Assembly: GCF_003026215.1 (NCBI RefSeq)
Contig: NZ_PYOC01000012.1
Coordinates: 1-64,000, forward strand
DNA from: Photobacterium indicum
GTDB lineage: Bacteria; Pseudomonadota; Gammaproteobacteria; Enterobacterales; Vibrionaceae
DNA length: 64,000 nt
Direction: 5' to 3'
The notes under the pieces are model-generated. The model had not been told where the DNA came from. It saw only the letters and a program-made list of their open reading frames with translations, and did no database searches. Below are positions 16,985 through 25,701 of the stretch, piece after piece. Positions within the stretch are counted from its first letter, which is position 1. The number at the start of each line of letters is the position of its first letter. Made by a program: the position numbers and the translations under genes.

Positions 16985-18343
16985 ATGCACATTCATATTT
17001 TAGGTATATGCGGCACATTTATGGGCGGGGCAGCAACCCTAGCCAGACAATTAGGCCATAAAGTGACTGGCAGTGATGCCAATGTTTATCCTCCAATGAG
17101 TACTTTGCTTGAATCTCAGGGGATTGAAATTATTCAGGGGTATGATCCTGCGCAATTAAGCCCTGCGCCTGATTTGGTGGTTATCGGCAATGCAATGAGC
17201 CGTGGTAACCCGTGCGTTGAACATGTACTGAATAGCAATTTGCGCTATACCTCTGGTCCCCAGTGGCTACAAGAGTTTCTATTACATGATCGTTGGGTTT
17301 TAGCTGTCGCGGGTACGCATGGTAAGACGACAACTGCCAGCATGTTAGCGTGGATCCTTGAAGATTGTGGGTATGAACCGGGCTTCCTTGTGGGGGGAGT
17401 ACTTGGCAACTTTGGTATCTCTGCCCGCTTAGGTGAAAGTATGTTTTTCGTTGTCGAAGCGGACGAATACGATAGTGCTTTTTTCGATAAACGTTCTAAG
17501 TTTGTTCATTATCACCCACGAACGCTTGTTATGAATAATTTGGAGTTCGATCACGCTGATATTTTTGATGATTTGAAAGCCATTCAACGTCAGTTTCATC
17601 ACTTAGTGAGAACCGTGCCAAGTAATGGGCGTATTTTGGCACCCAAAGGTGTAGAGAGTATTCAGCAGACCCTTGATATGGGGTGTTGGAGTGAGCTTGA
17701 GTTTACCGGAGACGATGGTCATTGGATTGCGAAAAAGCAACTGGCTGATGGCAGTGTATTTGATGTGTACCTTGATGGCTTAATGATCGGTACAGTACGT
17801 TGGGATTTAGTCGGTGATCATAATGTGAGTAATGCATTAATGGCGATCGCAGCGGCGCGTCATGTTGGTGTTACGCCAGATCTGGGCTGTGAAGCATTAG
17901 CAACATTTATTAATACTAAGCGCCGTCTAGAATTAAAAGGCGAAGTGAAAGGCGTTAAGGTCTATGATGATTTTGCCCATCACCCAACCGCGATTGAGCT
18001 GACCTTAGGTGGATTACGCGCAAAAGTAGGCGATGAAAAACGTATTTTGGCAGTACTAGAACCGCGTTCAAATACGATGAAACTAGGGGTGCATAAAGGG
18101 GATATCGCTCCGGCATTAAATGCTGCTGATTATGTGTTTATCTATCAACCAGATACTATTCCATGGTCAGTTAATGAAATTGCCGATGGTTGTTATCAGC
18201 CTGCTACAACGGATACTGACCTCGATAAGCTGGTGGATAAAATTGTCACTGAAGCGAAAGATGGCGACACTATTCTAGTGATGAGCAATGGTGGTTTTGG
18301 TGGCATTCATGACAAGCTACTTGCTGCTCTAGCGGCTAAATAA
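16985..18343 (+). CDS. mpl: UDP-MurNAc:L-Ala-gamma-D-Glu-meso-DAP ligase Mpl
   Basis: Mpl re-attaches recovered murein tripeptide to UDP-MurNAc in peptidoglycan recycling. The 452-residue Mur-ligase fold shows the Rossmann start HILGICGTFMGGAA, P-loop VAGTHGKTTTASMLAW (about residue 105), VVEADEYDSAFFDKRSKF and YDDFAHHPTAIELTLGGLR. E. coli Mpl has 457 residues. It is followed after 21 bases by ubiX in the same direction. Confidence 0.97.
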   Translation: MHIHILGICGTFMGGAATLARQLGHKVTGSDANVYPPMSTLLESQGIEIIQGYDPAQLSPAPDLVVIGNAMSRGNPCVEHVLNSNLRYTSGPQWLQEFLLHDRWVLAVAGTHGKTTTASMLAWILEDCGYEPGFLVGGVLGNFGISARLGESMFFVVEADEYDSAFFDKRSKFVHYHPRTLVMNNLEFDHADIFDDLKAIQRQFHHLVRTVPSNGRILAPKGVESIQQTLDMGCWSELEFTGDDGHWIAKKQLADGSVFDVYLDGLMIGTVRWDLVGDHNVSNALMAIAAARHVGVTPDLGCEALATFINTKRRLELKGEVKGVKVYDDFAHHPTAIELTLGGLRAKVGDEKRILAVLEPRSNTMKLGVHKGDIAPALNAADYVFIYQPDTIPWSVNEIADGCYQPATTDTDLDKLVDKIVTEAKDGDTILVMSNGGFGGIHDKLLAALAAK

Positions 18344-18364
18344 TGGTGATTAAGGGTTTGAACA

Positions 18365-18985
18365 ATGAAAGATAAACGCATTACCTTAGCGTGGACTGGC
18401 GCTTCTGGTGCTCCTTATGGCTTGCGTTTATTAGAGTGCTTGCTTGCTGCTGATTATCATGTGTATTTGCTGATTTCGTCTGCTGCAAGGGTGGTGTTGG
18501 CTACCGAGCATGGCTTGAAGCTACCTGCTGGCCCTGATGCTACGAAGGCTATTTTAGTTGAGCATTTACAGTGCGACGCCAGTCAACTATCAGTATGTGG
18601 TAAAGATGATTGGTTCTCGCCAGTTGCATCAGGCTCTGCGGCACCGAAGAGAATGGTTGTATGTCCTTGCTCTGCTGGAACGCTAGCATCTGTCGCACAC
18701 GGTATGTCTGACAATCTGCTAGAACGTGCAGCCGATGTCGTTATGAAGGAGCGTGGGCAGCTATTAATGGTAGTACGAGAAACACCGTTCTCTACACTTC
18801 ATCTTGAGAATATGTTGAAGCTATCAAAAATGGGGGTGACTATAATGCCCGCAGCTCCGGGGTTTTATCATCAGCCTGAATCCATCAATGATCTTGTTGA
18901 TTTTATGGTCGCAAGAATGCTGGACCATTTAGGGATTGAGCAAGGTCTTGTTCCTCGCTGGGGGTATGATCAGCGAAAAAAATAG
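18365..18985 (+). CDS. ubiX: Flavin prenyltransferase UbiX
   Basis: UbiX prenylates FMN to make the cofactor of the UbiD decarboxylase in ubiquinone synthesis. The 206-residue flavoprotein starts [20 protein letters not shown], with [51 protein letters not shown] (as parts) and [10 protein letters not shown], all diagnostic. E. coli UbiX is shorter at 189 residues. Adjacency to mpl is usual in Vibrionaceae and suggests co-transcription. Confidence 0.95.
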   Translation: MKDKRITLAWTGASGAPYGLRLLECLLAADYHVYLLISSAARVVLATEHGLKLPAGPDATKAILVEHLQCDASQLSVCGKDDWFSPVASGSAAPKRMVVCPCSAGTLASVAHGMSDNLLERAADVVMKERGQLLMVVRETPFSTLHLENMLKLSKMGVTIMPAAPGFYHQPESINDLVDFMVARMLDHLGIEQGLVPRWGYDQRKK

Positions 18986-18999
18986 CGATTATTATTGAG

Positions 19000-19026
19000 A
19001 AAAAGCCCACGATTGTGGGCTTTTTT
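19000..19026. terminator. Bidirectional terminator between ubiX and the uspA-like gene
   Basis: A 6-bp stem, GCCCAC (19005-19010) with GTGGGC (19015-19020), has an A-run before it and TTTTTT after it, so it can serve both convergent transcripts. Confidence 0.9.
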
Positions 19027-19041
19027 ATTTGTCTCGTTCAC

Positions 19042-19488
19042 TTATTTAAGGTGAGCCTGCGGCTTTAATACCAAGACATTAATTGGTGAATTTTCAACGA
19101 TCTTTGAAGCGACAGAGCCTAGCATGACTCGATCGATTTTCGATCGTTTATGGCTTGGCATGATGATGAGATCGGCACCAATTTTCTCTGAATACTCAAG
19201 GATTGTTGTCCAAGTTTTTCCTTCACAAACATGCAGGTGATGTAATACTTCATCTGGAATATATTGCTCTGAAAATGCTTTGAGTTGCTTTTGAGTATCT
19301 TGCATCATTTTACGAGCTGCATCTTTGGGGAAGTAGCTCGATACCAACGACATGTGAATACCTGGTAATACATTTAATAAATGAATTGTCGCGTTAGATT
19401 GTTTTGCATGCCAAACCGCTAATTCAACCGCTTTGTCTGCGAAACCTTTTTCATTTAGATCAACAGGAACCAAAATTTGCTTATACAT
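19042..19488 (-). CDS. Universal stress protein (UspA family) of the TRAP operon
   Basis: The 148-residue cytoplasmic protein has one Usp domain. It starts MYKQILVPVDLNEKGF and ends with the nucleotide-loop-like MLGSVASKIVENSPINVLVLK, so ATP binding is likely. It is the last gene of an operon with a TAXI receptor and fused TRAP permease. A Usp protein, TeaD, regulates the TeaABC TRAP transporter in Halomonas. A similar modulating role here is inferred from position. Confidence 0.9.
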   Translation of the reverse strand: MYKQILVPVDLNEKGFADKAVELAVWHAKQSNATIHLLNVLPGIHMSLVSSYFPKDAARKMMQDTQKQLKAFSEQYIPDEVLHHLHVCEGKTWTTILEYSEKIGADLIIMPSHKRSKIDRVMLGSVASKIVENSPINVLVLKPQAHLK

Positions 19489-19509
19489 ATTATTCTCTAT
19501 AATTGTATG

Positions 19510-19540
19510 GCTCTAAAGGAATGGATGCTCCCTTTAGAGC
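19510..19540 (-). repeat. Intercistronic hairpin, TRAP permease to uspA
   Basis: A perfect 10-bp stem, GCTCTAAAGG (19510-19519) with CCTTTAGAGC (19531-19540), has an 11-base loop and lies wholly between the two genes. No U-run follows on the transcribed strand. A processing or stability element is the likely role. Confidence 0.7.
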
Positions 19541-19561
19541 TTAGACCGTTATGCTGAGTCG

Positions 19562-22138
19562 TTATTTTTTCAATTCAGCTTTTGCTCGTCGGCGTTGGTT
19601 CCATCCTAAAGCACCTAAGAGAAGTAAAGTGGGAACAAAAACCCATTCTTTCATTGGTCTGACTGCCGGAAGGCTCACTTTCGTGATTTCCCAATCAAAG
19701 TCGATACCTGCTGCTTCTGCAGAGCTACCAAACTCAATCATATCAACAATCATTTTTTCACCGTCTTGACGTAGCATCAGCCCTGTTGATGCAATGCGAT
19801 CATTGGGATCAATGGCATCTTCATCAAATGGTAACAGTACATGCTTAGTAATAAACTTACCTTCTAAGTTTTCACCACTGACTTGTAATTCAAGAGGTTG
19901 GCCAACCGCTAACTTATCTGCAGCGTCGACGATCAATGTACCTGGCATTTCATGCTTGGCATCGTAGACCATATCCCACCAATAACCAGGGCGGAATAAT
20001 GAGAAGGTAATTAAGAGGAGTAATGCGACTTCCCACCATTTCGTTTTGGTAAACCACCAACCTTGTGTCGCGGCAGAGAAGGTTAACATTGCTATAACGG
20101 CTGATACGATAGTAAGGGTGAGGTGCCACCAGGAATCAATGTCGATCAACAATAATTGCGTATTGAAGATAAACATAAAGGGTAAAATCGCGGTTCGAAT
20201 ATCGTAGGTAAAGCCTTGAATACCAGTTCTTATGGGGTCAGATTTGGCAATCGCTGCGGCGGCAAAAGCGGCAAGACCGACAGGTGGCGTATCGTCGGCA
20301 AGAATACCAAAATAGAATACGAATAGGTGCACTGCAATTAACGGAATAATGAGCCCGCTTTGTGCCCCAAGCGTCACAATAACGGGTGCCATTAGCGTTG
20401 ATACTACGATGTAGTTCGCGGTTGTTGGCAGCCCCATTCCTAATATTAAGCTAATAATTGCCGTAAATAGCAGCATTAACATGATGTTTCCGCCTGAAAT
20501 GAACTCGACAAAATCAGTCATTACCAAGCCGATACCCGTTAGTGTAACTACGCCTACCACGACACCTGCCGCTGCTGTTGCGACACCGATACCGATCATG
20601 TTTCTGCCACCAGAAACAAGACTTTCGATGAGATCATTAGCACCTTCGCGTGCGGCATCGGTTAATGTTTTTTCTTTATTAAACAGTGCCAATAATGGGC
20701 GCTGTGTTAGTAAAATGAAAATCATAAAGACGGTTGCCCAAAACGCAGAGAGACCAGGAGAAAAGCGTTCAACGGTTAAGCACCAAACCAGTACAACGAT
20801 AGGCAATAAGAAATACAGACCAGATTTAATCGTAGGGCCTGGTTCTGGCACTTCGGTTAGCTCTTCATCTGGGCTTTCCATCGTATGATCTTGATAGTTA
20901 GCCGAGACTTTTATCAAAGCAACATAGGCAATTAAAATCGCAACAGCAATCATTGGCGTTGCAGCTGTGCCGAATACATCTTTTGTCCAGCCGATACCGT
21001 AATAAACCGCACCACTGATCACTATCAGACCCAGTATCGTGACCACAAATGATAATAAGCTTTGTGCCATGGTTGGCTTATAACGACGTGGTAGCCCAGT
21101 CATACCTGCTTTACAGGCTTCAAGGTGGACAATATATAGCAAGGCAATATACGAAATTAATGCAGGTAAAATTGCCGCTTTAATAACTTCGACATAAGAA
21201 ATACCGACATACTCAACCATTAGGAATGCTGCCGCACCCATGATTGGTGGAGTAAGCTGTCCATTAGTTGACGCTGCGACCTCAACGGCCCCGGCTTTTT
21301 CGCCGGAGAATCCGACGCGCTTCATCAATGGAATCGTAAAGGTACCAGTGGTAACAACGTTCGCGATTGATGAGCCAGATACTAACCCTGATAAACCTGA
21401 TGCAACAACGGCGGCTTTAGCTGGCCCGCCACGCATATGACCTAATAAAGAGAATGCGACTTTAATGAAATAAGCCCCAGCTCCGGCTCGCTCTAACATT
21501 GCACCAAATAATACAAATAAGAAGACGAAGGAGGTTGATACGCCAAGTGCAACACCAAATACCCCTTCTGTAGTTAGCCACAAATGAGACATTGCCTTAT
21601 TTAGACTAGCCCCTTTATGTGCAATAACATCTGGCATATGTGGGCCACCAAAGGTGTACAGCAAGAAGACAGCTGCGACAACCATTAGAGGCGGACCAAG
21701 TGCACGACGAGTTGCTTCAAGTAATAGGATCATGCCCATTACCGCAACCACAATATCTATTTGAGTAGGAGCGCCTGAACGTTCAGCGAGGCTGGTATAG
21801 AAAATGTAGATATAACCAGCGGCAAAACTGCCCGCTAACGCCAGGATCCAATCAACAACTGGAATATGATTGCGTGGCGAGTTTTTTAGAGCAGGGTAAG
21901 CGGTAAACGCAAGAAAAATAGCAAAAGAGAGGTGTACTGAACGTGCTTCGGTATCGTTAAGGATGCCAAAGTTAAAAATAAATGGGAGTGGTGATGCGTA
22001 CCATAATTGGAATAGTGACCAACACAGTGGAACTAACCATAAAATACGCCCAGCAATACCAGCGGGGTTTCGTGCACCAGTATCTGCTTGTGCCACCATG
22101 TCTTGAACATCTGGTGACGTGTCTGTTGTTTTCGTCAT
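19562..22138 (-). CDS. Fused TRAP transporter permease (4TM/12TM) with C-terminal DUF3394
   Basis: The 858-residue inner-membrane protein joins the small DctQ-like part (about residues 30-155) to the large DctM-like channel (about 160-690), which holds GLVSGSSIANVVTTGTFTIP, GQLTPPIMGAAAFLMVEY and LGMGLPTTANYIV, typical of TAXI-TRAP permeases. The C-terminal 170 residues match DUF3394 and contain FGSSAEAAGIDFDWEIT, resembling a PDZ-type turn. It takes up an organic acid using a sodium or proton gradient; the substrate is not evident from sequence. It lies between the receptor gene and uspA. Confidence 0.93.
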   Translation of the reverse strand: MTKTTDTSPDVQDMVAQADTGARNPAGIAGRILWLVPLCWSLFQLWYASPLPFIFNFGILNDTEARSVHLSFAIFLAFTAYPALKNSPRNHIPVVDWILALAGSFAAGYIYIFYTSLAERSGAPTQIDIVVAVMGMILLLEATRRALGPPLMVVAAVFLLYTFGGPHMPDVIAHKGASLNKAMSHLWLTTEGVFGVALGVSTSFVFLFVLFGAMLERAGAGAYFIKVAFSLLGHMRGGPAKAAVVASGLSGLVSGSSIANVVTTGTFTIPLMKRVGFSGEKAGAVEVAASTNGQLTPPIMGAAAFLMVEYVGISYVEVIKAAILPALISYIALLYIVHLEACKAGMTGLPRRYKPTMAQSLLSFVVTILGLIVISGAVYYGIGWTKDVFGTAATPMIAVAILIAYVALIKVSANYQDHTMESPDEELTEVPEPGPTIKSGLYFLLPIVVLVWCLTVERFSPGLSAFWATVFMIFILLTQRPLLALFNKEKTLTDAAREGANDLIESLVSGGRNMIGIGVATAAAGVVVGVVTLTGIGLVMTDFVEFISGGNIMLMLLFTAIISLILGMGLPTTANYIVVSTLMAPVIVTLGAQSGLIIPLIAVHLFVFYFGILADDTPPVGLAAFAAAAIAKSDPIRTGIQGFTYDIRTAILPFMFIFNTQLLLIDIDSWWHLTLTIVSAVIAMLTFSAATQGWWFTKTKWWEVALLLLITFSLFRPGYWWDMVYDAKHEMPGTLIVDAADKLAVGQPLELQVSGENLEGKFITKHVLLPFDEDAIDPNDRIASTGLMLRQDGEKMIVDMIEFGSSAEAAGIDFDWEITKVSLPAVRPMKEWVFVPTLLLLGALGWNQRRRAKAELKK

Positions 22139-22169
22139 GCAGCATCCTGTTTTTTATGATTTTTTATGG

Positions 22170-22206
22170 GCATGTTAAATAACATGCGCCGCAATCGCGG
22201 CGCATG
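22170..22206 (-). repeat. Two overlapping hairpins between TAXI receptor and permease genes
   Basis: Stem A is CATGCGCCGC (22183-22192) with GCGGCGCATG (22197-22206) over an AATC loop, 10 bp and GC-rich. Stem B is GCATGTTA (22170-22177) with TAACATGC (22180-22187). They share 22183-22187 and so exclude each other. Intercistronic hairpins after a receptor gene commonly raise receptor over permease yield. Confidence 0.75.
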
Positions 22207-22244
22207 GGGGCAGCGGAGTGCCTCTTAAATGTAGTCAATCTTGA

Positions 22245-23216
22245 TTATTTTGGAAGAAGACCAGCTTCTTTGTAGTAGCGGATTGCACCTGGGTGAAGAG
22301 GGATAGATAGACCATTTTTGATCATGTCTTCTTTCTTCAAGTTAGCAAATGCTGGGTGTAGACGTTTGAAGGTGCTGAAGTTTTCAAATACGGCTTTTAC
22401 TACTTCGTAAACGACTTCATCAGAAACATCTGTTGTAGAAACCATCGTTGCTGCAACACCGAAGCTGTTTACATCTTCGTTTGAGCCTTTATACATGCCA
22501 CCTGGTACTGTTGTTGTTGTGTAGTACGGGTTATCAGCAACAATTTTTTCAATTGCAGCGCCTGTTGCAGGTATTAGCTTCGCATCACAAGATGTTGTAG
22601 CTTCTTTGATTGAACCGTTTGGGTGACCAACAACATAGACAAAGGCGTCAATTTTATTATCACAAAGTGCTTGTGAGCGCTCAGAACCTTTTAATTCTGA
22701 CGTGAGTTTAAAGTCAGCGTTAGTCCAACCTAGGGCGTCCATTACAACCCCCATTGTTGCACGGTCACCTGAACCTGGATTACCAATATTTACGCGCTTG
22801 CCTTTTAAATCTTCAACGCTATCAATACCGGCATCAGTACGGGCGATGATGTTGAATGGTTCTGTATGTAATGAGAATACAGCACGCAATTTCTTGTACG
22901 GTCCTTGTTTTTCAAATTTACTTGTACCGTTATAACCGTGGTACTGCCAATCTGATTGAACAATACCAAAATCTAATTCGCCAGCACGCATTGTATTGAC
23001 GTTATAGATAGAACCACCTGTCGATTCTACAGAACAACGAACATTGTGCTCTTTGCTGCTTTTATTGACTAGTTTACAAATAGCGCCGCCTGTTGGGTAA
23101 TAAACACCAGTAACAGAGCCAGTACCAATGGTTACGAATTCTTGAGCGTTAACCATGCCAGCTGTCATTACAACGCCCGCTAGTGCACTCATTTTTAGTA
23201 GTTTTTTAAATGCCAT
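22245..23216 (-). CDS. TAXI family TRAP transporter solute-binding protein
   Basis: The 323-residue periplasmic receptor has a signal peptide (about 1-24, GMVNA), then EFVTIGTGSVTGVYYPTGGAICKLVN (as parts), the TAXI hallmark. NPGSGDRATMGVVMDALGW and SLHTEPFNIIARTDAG are also family-like. It delivers substrate to the fused permease. TAXI ligands known elsewhere include glutamate and other dicarboxylates; the ligand here cannot be read from sequence. It is the first gene of the operon, with AAGGGAC before the start. Confidence 0.95.
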   Translation of the reverse strand: MAFKKLLKMSALAGVVMTAGMVNAQEFVTIGTGSVTGVYYPTGGAICKLVNKSSKEHNVRCSVESTGGSIYNVNTMRAGELDFGIVQSDWQYHGYNGTSKFEKQGPYKKLRAVFSLHTEPFNIIARTDAGIDSVEDLKGKRVNIGNPGSGDRATMGVVMDALGWTNADFKLTSELKGSERSQALCDNKIDAFVYVVGHPNGSIKEATTSCDAKLIPATGAAIEKIVADNPYYTTTTVPGGMYKGSNEDVNSFGVAATMVSTTDVSDEVVYEVVKAVFENFSTFKRLHPAFANLKKEDMIKNGLSIPLHPGAIRYYKEAGLLPK

Positions 23217-23479
23217 GCTTGTCCCTTATTGGTTGTAGTTATCTCCAGTTAGGAAATCTTTTCCATCATGGAAAGGCATCCTTGCGGAAGTAAATCAGCA
23301 AGATAATAGCAAAAATGATGGAAATATTTAAAACCGTGTTAACAAAGATGCACCAAATATTTGATGAAAAGGTGAGGGGGAATTGGCTGTTTATTATTAT
23401 TTGTCTTTTTTATCAGTTGCTTGGTAGTGTTTTAACGAGGAGGAATAAGTTTTCTTGATTGTGAGCTTTATCTCATTTA
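23217..23479. other. Upstream region of the TAXI-TRAP operon
   Basis: This AT-rich region downstream of argR (both genes on the minus strand) must carry the TRAP operon promoter. I see no coding frame and no convincing operator; two AAATATTT words (about 23322 and 23355) are the only repeated feature. Confidence 0.4.
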
Positions 23480-23505
23480 ATGGGGGCCGGAAGCCCCCAA
23501 TTTTT
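23480..23505. terminator. Hairpin terminator at the end of argR
   Basis: TGGGGGC (23481-23487) pairs with GCCCCCA (23493-23499), a strong 7-bp stem just past the argR stop. The five-T run follows it on the plus strand; on the argR strand only ATTAAAT follows, so termination of argR may be incomplete and read into the TRAP promoter region. Confidence 0.7.
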
Positions 23506-23507
23506 GA

Positions 23508-23978
23508 TTAGATGCTGTAATCGAAAAGGTCACACACAGAATTAAAGAGCTCTTCTGTTGTTGTTGTGTTGGTTGGGGTGATGAAAATTGTATCATCACC
23601 TGCAACAACACCAAGGATACCTTCTGCTTTACCTAGTGAATCCAGTAAGCGAGCGATAACTTGTGCGGCACCAGGGCCAGTATGAATGACAACTAGGGCG
23701 CTGTTATGACCCACTTCCATTACGAGTTCCTTTAAAGGACTTGTAGTTGTCGGCACACCTAGTTCAATTGGTAAACAATAGACCATCTCCATTTTTGCAT
23801 TACGAGTACGGACAGCACCGAACTTGGTCAGCATGCGGGAGACCTTAGATTGGTTGATGTTGTCGAACCCCTGAGCTTTCAAGGCATCAACAATTTCACC
23901 TTGGGAGCTGAACTTTTCTTCTTTTAGAATAGCTTTGAATGCTTTAATTAAGCGTTCTTGTTTATCTGAATTTCGCAT
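23508..23978 (-). CDS. argR: Arginine repressor ArgR
   Basis: ArgR is the hexameric arginine-dependent repressor of arginine biosynthesis. The 156 residues match E. coli ArgR. The winged helix lies in residues about 1-75 ([35 protein letters not shown]). The C-terminal oligomerisation and arginine-binding core holds [18 protein letters not shown] and [14 protein letters not shown]. It is divergent from mdh, as in E. coli. Autoregulation is likely, but only weak ARG-box candidates are visible. Confidence 0.97.
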   Translation of the reverse strand: MRNSDKQERLIKAFKAILKEEKFSSQGEIVDALKAQGFDNINQSKVSRMLTKFGAVRTRNAKMEMVYCLPIELGVPTTTSPLKELVMEVGHNSALVVIHTGPGAAQVIARLLDSLGKAEGILGVVAGDDTIFITPTNTTTTEELFNSVCDLFDYSI

Positions 23979-24330
23979 AAGTAAATTTTATGTACAGGGA
24001 CGAGGTGACGTATTTTTGCATAACCTGTTGGTTAGTAGCAAACAGTGTTCATTGAAACTGACGTTTCAATCACTGTTATAGGCTCGGTCAATATCTTTTC
24101 GTACAACTTATTTGATCTGTTATGCAGTGTTGTTGTTTGTTGCGATGAATAAATTTTGTGGTGTAAGTGTTATTCATTCATTCTTTTCCTTGTCGCACGT
24201 AGTAAGCCCACCTTATGATGAGAGTGCGTGACTTCGCAAAGCTGATTGTGTTCGATTGTATTTAACAATTGCTTGCTATAACGTCTTTAGCAGGTCTGAA
24301 ATTATACTTCTATCGTAAAGGAGAACGAAA
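23979..24330. other. Divergent argR-mdh regulatory region
   Basis: These 352 bases hold no convincing gene. Partial ARG-box-like half-sites occur near 24146-24180 (TGAAT and repeated ATTCA), but the other halves are poor. The mdh ribosome binding site is AAGGAGAAC just before 24331. Confidence 0.45.
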
Positions 24331-25269
24331 ATGAAAGTTGCTGTAATTGGTGCTGCAGGTGGTATTGGCCAGGCATTGGCTTTACTGTTGAAAAACGGCT
24401 TACCTGCAGGTTCTGATCTTGCGCTATATGATATCGCACCAGTAACTCCTGGTGTTGCGGCTGATCTTAGCCATATCCCAACTCCTGTTTCTATTAAGGG
24501 TTATGGCGGTGTCGATCCAACGCCTGCACTGGAAGGTGCTGATGTTGTATTAATCTCTGCTGGTGTTGCACGTAAACCTGGAATGGATCGTTCTGACCTT
24601 TTCAACGTCAATGCGGGTATCATTAAATCTTTAGCTGAAAAAATTGCTGTAGTATGTCCTAAAGCATGCGTCGGTATTATTACGAACCCTGTAAATACAA
24701 CAGTGGCGATTGCTGCAGATGTATTGAAAAAAGCAGGGGTATACGATAAACGTCGTTTATTTGGTATCACAACGCTCGATATTATTCGTTCAGAGACATT
24801 TGTAGCTGAATTAAAAGGTAAAAAACCAAGTGACATTCAAGTACCTGTTATTGGTGGCCACTCAGGTGTAACTATTCTACCTTTATTGTCTCAAGTTGAA
24901 GGTGTTGAGTTTTCTGAAGAAGAAATTAAAGCATTAACGCCACGCATTCAAAATGCAGGTACTGAAGTAGTAGAAGCTAAAGCGGGTGGGGGGTCTGCAA
25001 CACTATCTATGGGTCAAGCGGCTTATCGCTTTGGTCTTTCACTTGTTCGCGCCCTACAAGGCGAACAAGGTATTGTTGAGTGTGCTTATGTTGAAGGTGA
25101 CGGTAAGCATGCCCGTTTCTTTGCACAGCCAGTTCTATTAGGTAAAGAAGGTGTAGAAGAAGTGATGGATTACGGCAAGTTAAGTACTTTTGAACAAGAA
25201 GCACTAAATAACATGCTAGATACTCTGACTTCAGATATTACACTAGGTGAAGAGTTTGCTGCTAAATAG
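24331..25269 (+). CDS. mdh: Malate dehydrogenase
   Basis: This NAD-dependent cytoplasmic enzyme interconverts malate and oxaloacetate in the TCA cycle. The 312 residues match E. coli Mdh. The NAD fold is [18 protein letters not shown]. The active-site loop arginines are in [12 protein letters not shown], with the substrate arginine in NKAG-type [10 protein letters not shown] context. The catalytic histidine is in [16 protein letters not shown] (about residue 177). AAGGAG precedes the start. Confidence 0.98.
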   Translation: MKVAVIGAAGGIGQALALLLKNGLPAGSDLALYDIAPVTPGVAADLSHIPTPVSIKGYGGVDPTPALEGADVVLISAGVARKPGMDRSDLFNVNAGIIKSLAEKIAVVCPKACVGIITNPVNTTVAIAADVLKKAGVYDKRRLFGITTLDIIRSETFVAELKGKKPSDIQVPVIGGHSGVTILPLLSQVEGVEFSEEEIKALTPRIQNAGTEVVEAKAGGGSATLSMGQAAYRFGLSLVRALQGEQGIVECAYVEGDGKHARFFAQPVLLGKEGVEEVMDYGKLSTFEQEALNNMLDTLTSDITLGEEFAAK

Positions 25270-25290
25270 TAGTAGCATATAACGTTCATC

Positions 25291-25320
25291 AAAAAGCGGC
25301 ATTATATATGCCGCTTTTTT
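25291..25320. terminator. Terminator after mdh, usable on both strands
   Basis: GCGGCAT (25296-25302) pairs with ATGCCGC (25308-25314), with an A5 run before and T6 after, so it can stop mdh and the opposing small gene. Confidence 0.9.
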
Positions 25321-25365
25321 ATGCGTTAAGATTTGCAATGTACATCAATTTAATGACTAGCTCCG

Positions 25366-25557
25366 TTAATAGTAACTGTCGCAACCTGTATGAAGTTGCG
25401 GTTGATCGCTAATGTCATCGTATTTTATGGTATTGCGAGTATGATCGTCTCTGTTTTCAATGATCACTGAGTTATGCGCTTGATCAATTGAAATGATTTC
25501 AGCCACCCCCTGCTGGCACTCGATCCACATCCCCTGCTTTAGATCTTTAATTTGCAT
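25366..25557 (-). CDS. Small protein of unknown function, 63 residues
   Basis: The protein begins MQIKDLKQGMWIECQQGVAEI and continues with SVIIENRDDHTRNTIKYDDI. The pattern of short strands around a KxGxW-type turn resembles a small beta-barrel (KOW or SH3-like), but no family is recognised. There is no signal peptide or membrane helix. A ribosome binding site (GGAGGC, just upstream) supports translation. It has its own spacing from ispB and shares the mdh terminator. Function unknown. Confidence 0.65.
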   Translation of the reverse strand: MQIKDLKQGMWIECQQGVAEIISIDQAHNSVIIENRDDHTRNTIKYDDISDQPQLHTGCDSYY

Positions 25558-25659
25558 AACGCCTCCTGTTACTTTACATGCTGAAGCGGTCTTCGTTCAT
25601 TCAAGTATAGGCACGATCAGATATTGGCATATAGATCACAGTGAAGATCATTGAGGCAT

Positions 25660-25686
25660 AAAAAAGCCTGCACGAGGCAGGCTTTT
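25660..25686 (-). terminator. Terminator after ispB
   Basis: Read on the minus strand, a 6-bp stem GCCTGC/GCAGGC (25666-25671 with 25677-25682) is flanked by paired A/T bases and followed by TTTTTTAT. It lies 16 bases past the ispB stop. Confidence 0.88.
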
Positions 25687-25701
25687 ATCGAAAGATCTAT
25701 T

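Noticed and set aside
24143-24180. ARG boxes in the argR-mdh gap
   Set aside because: Only one half of each candidate fits the consensus and spacing depends on which half is chosen; not strong enough to list as a site.
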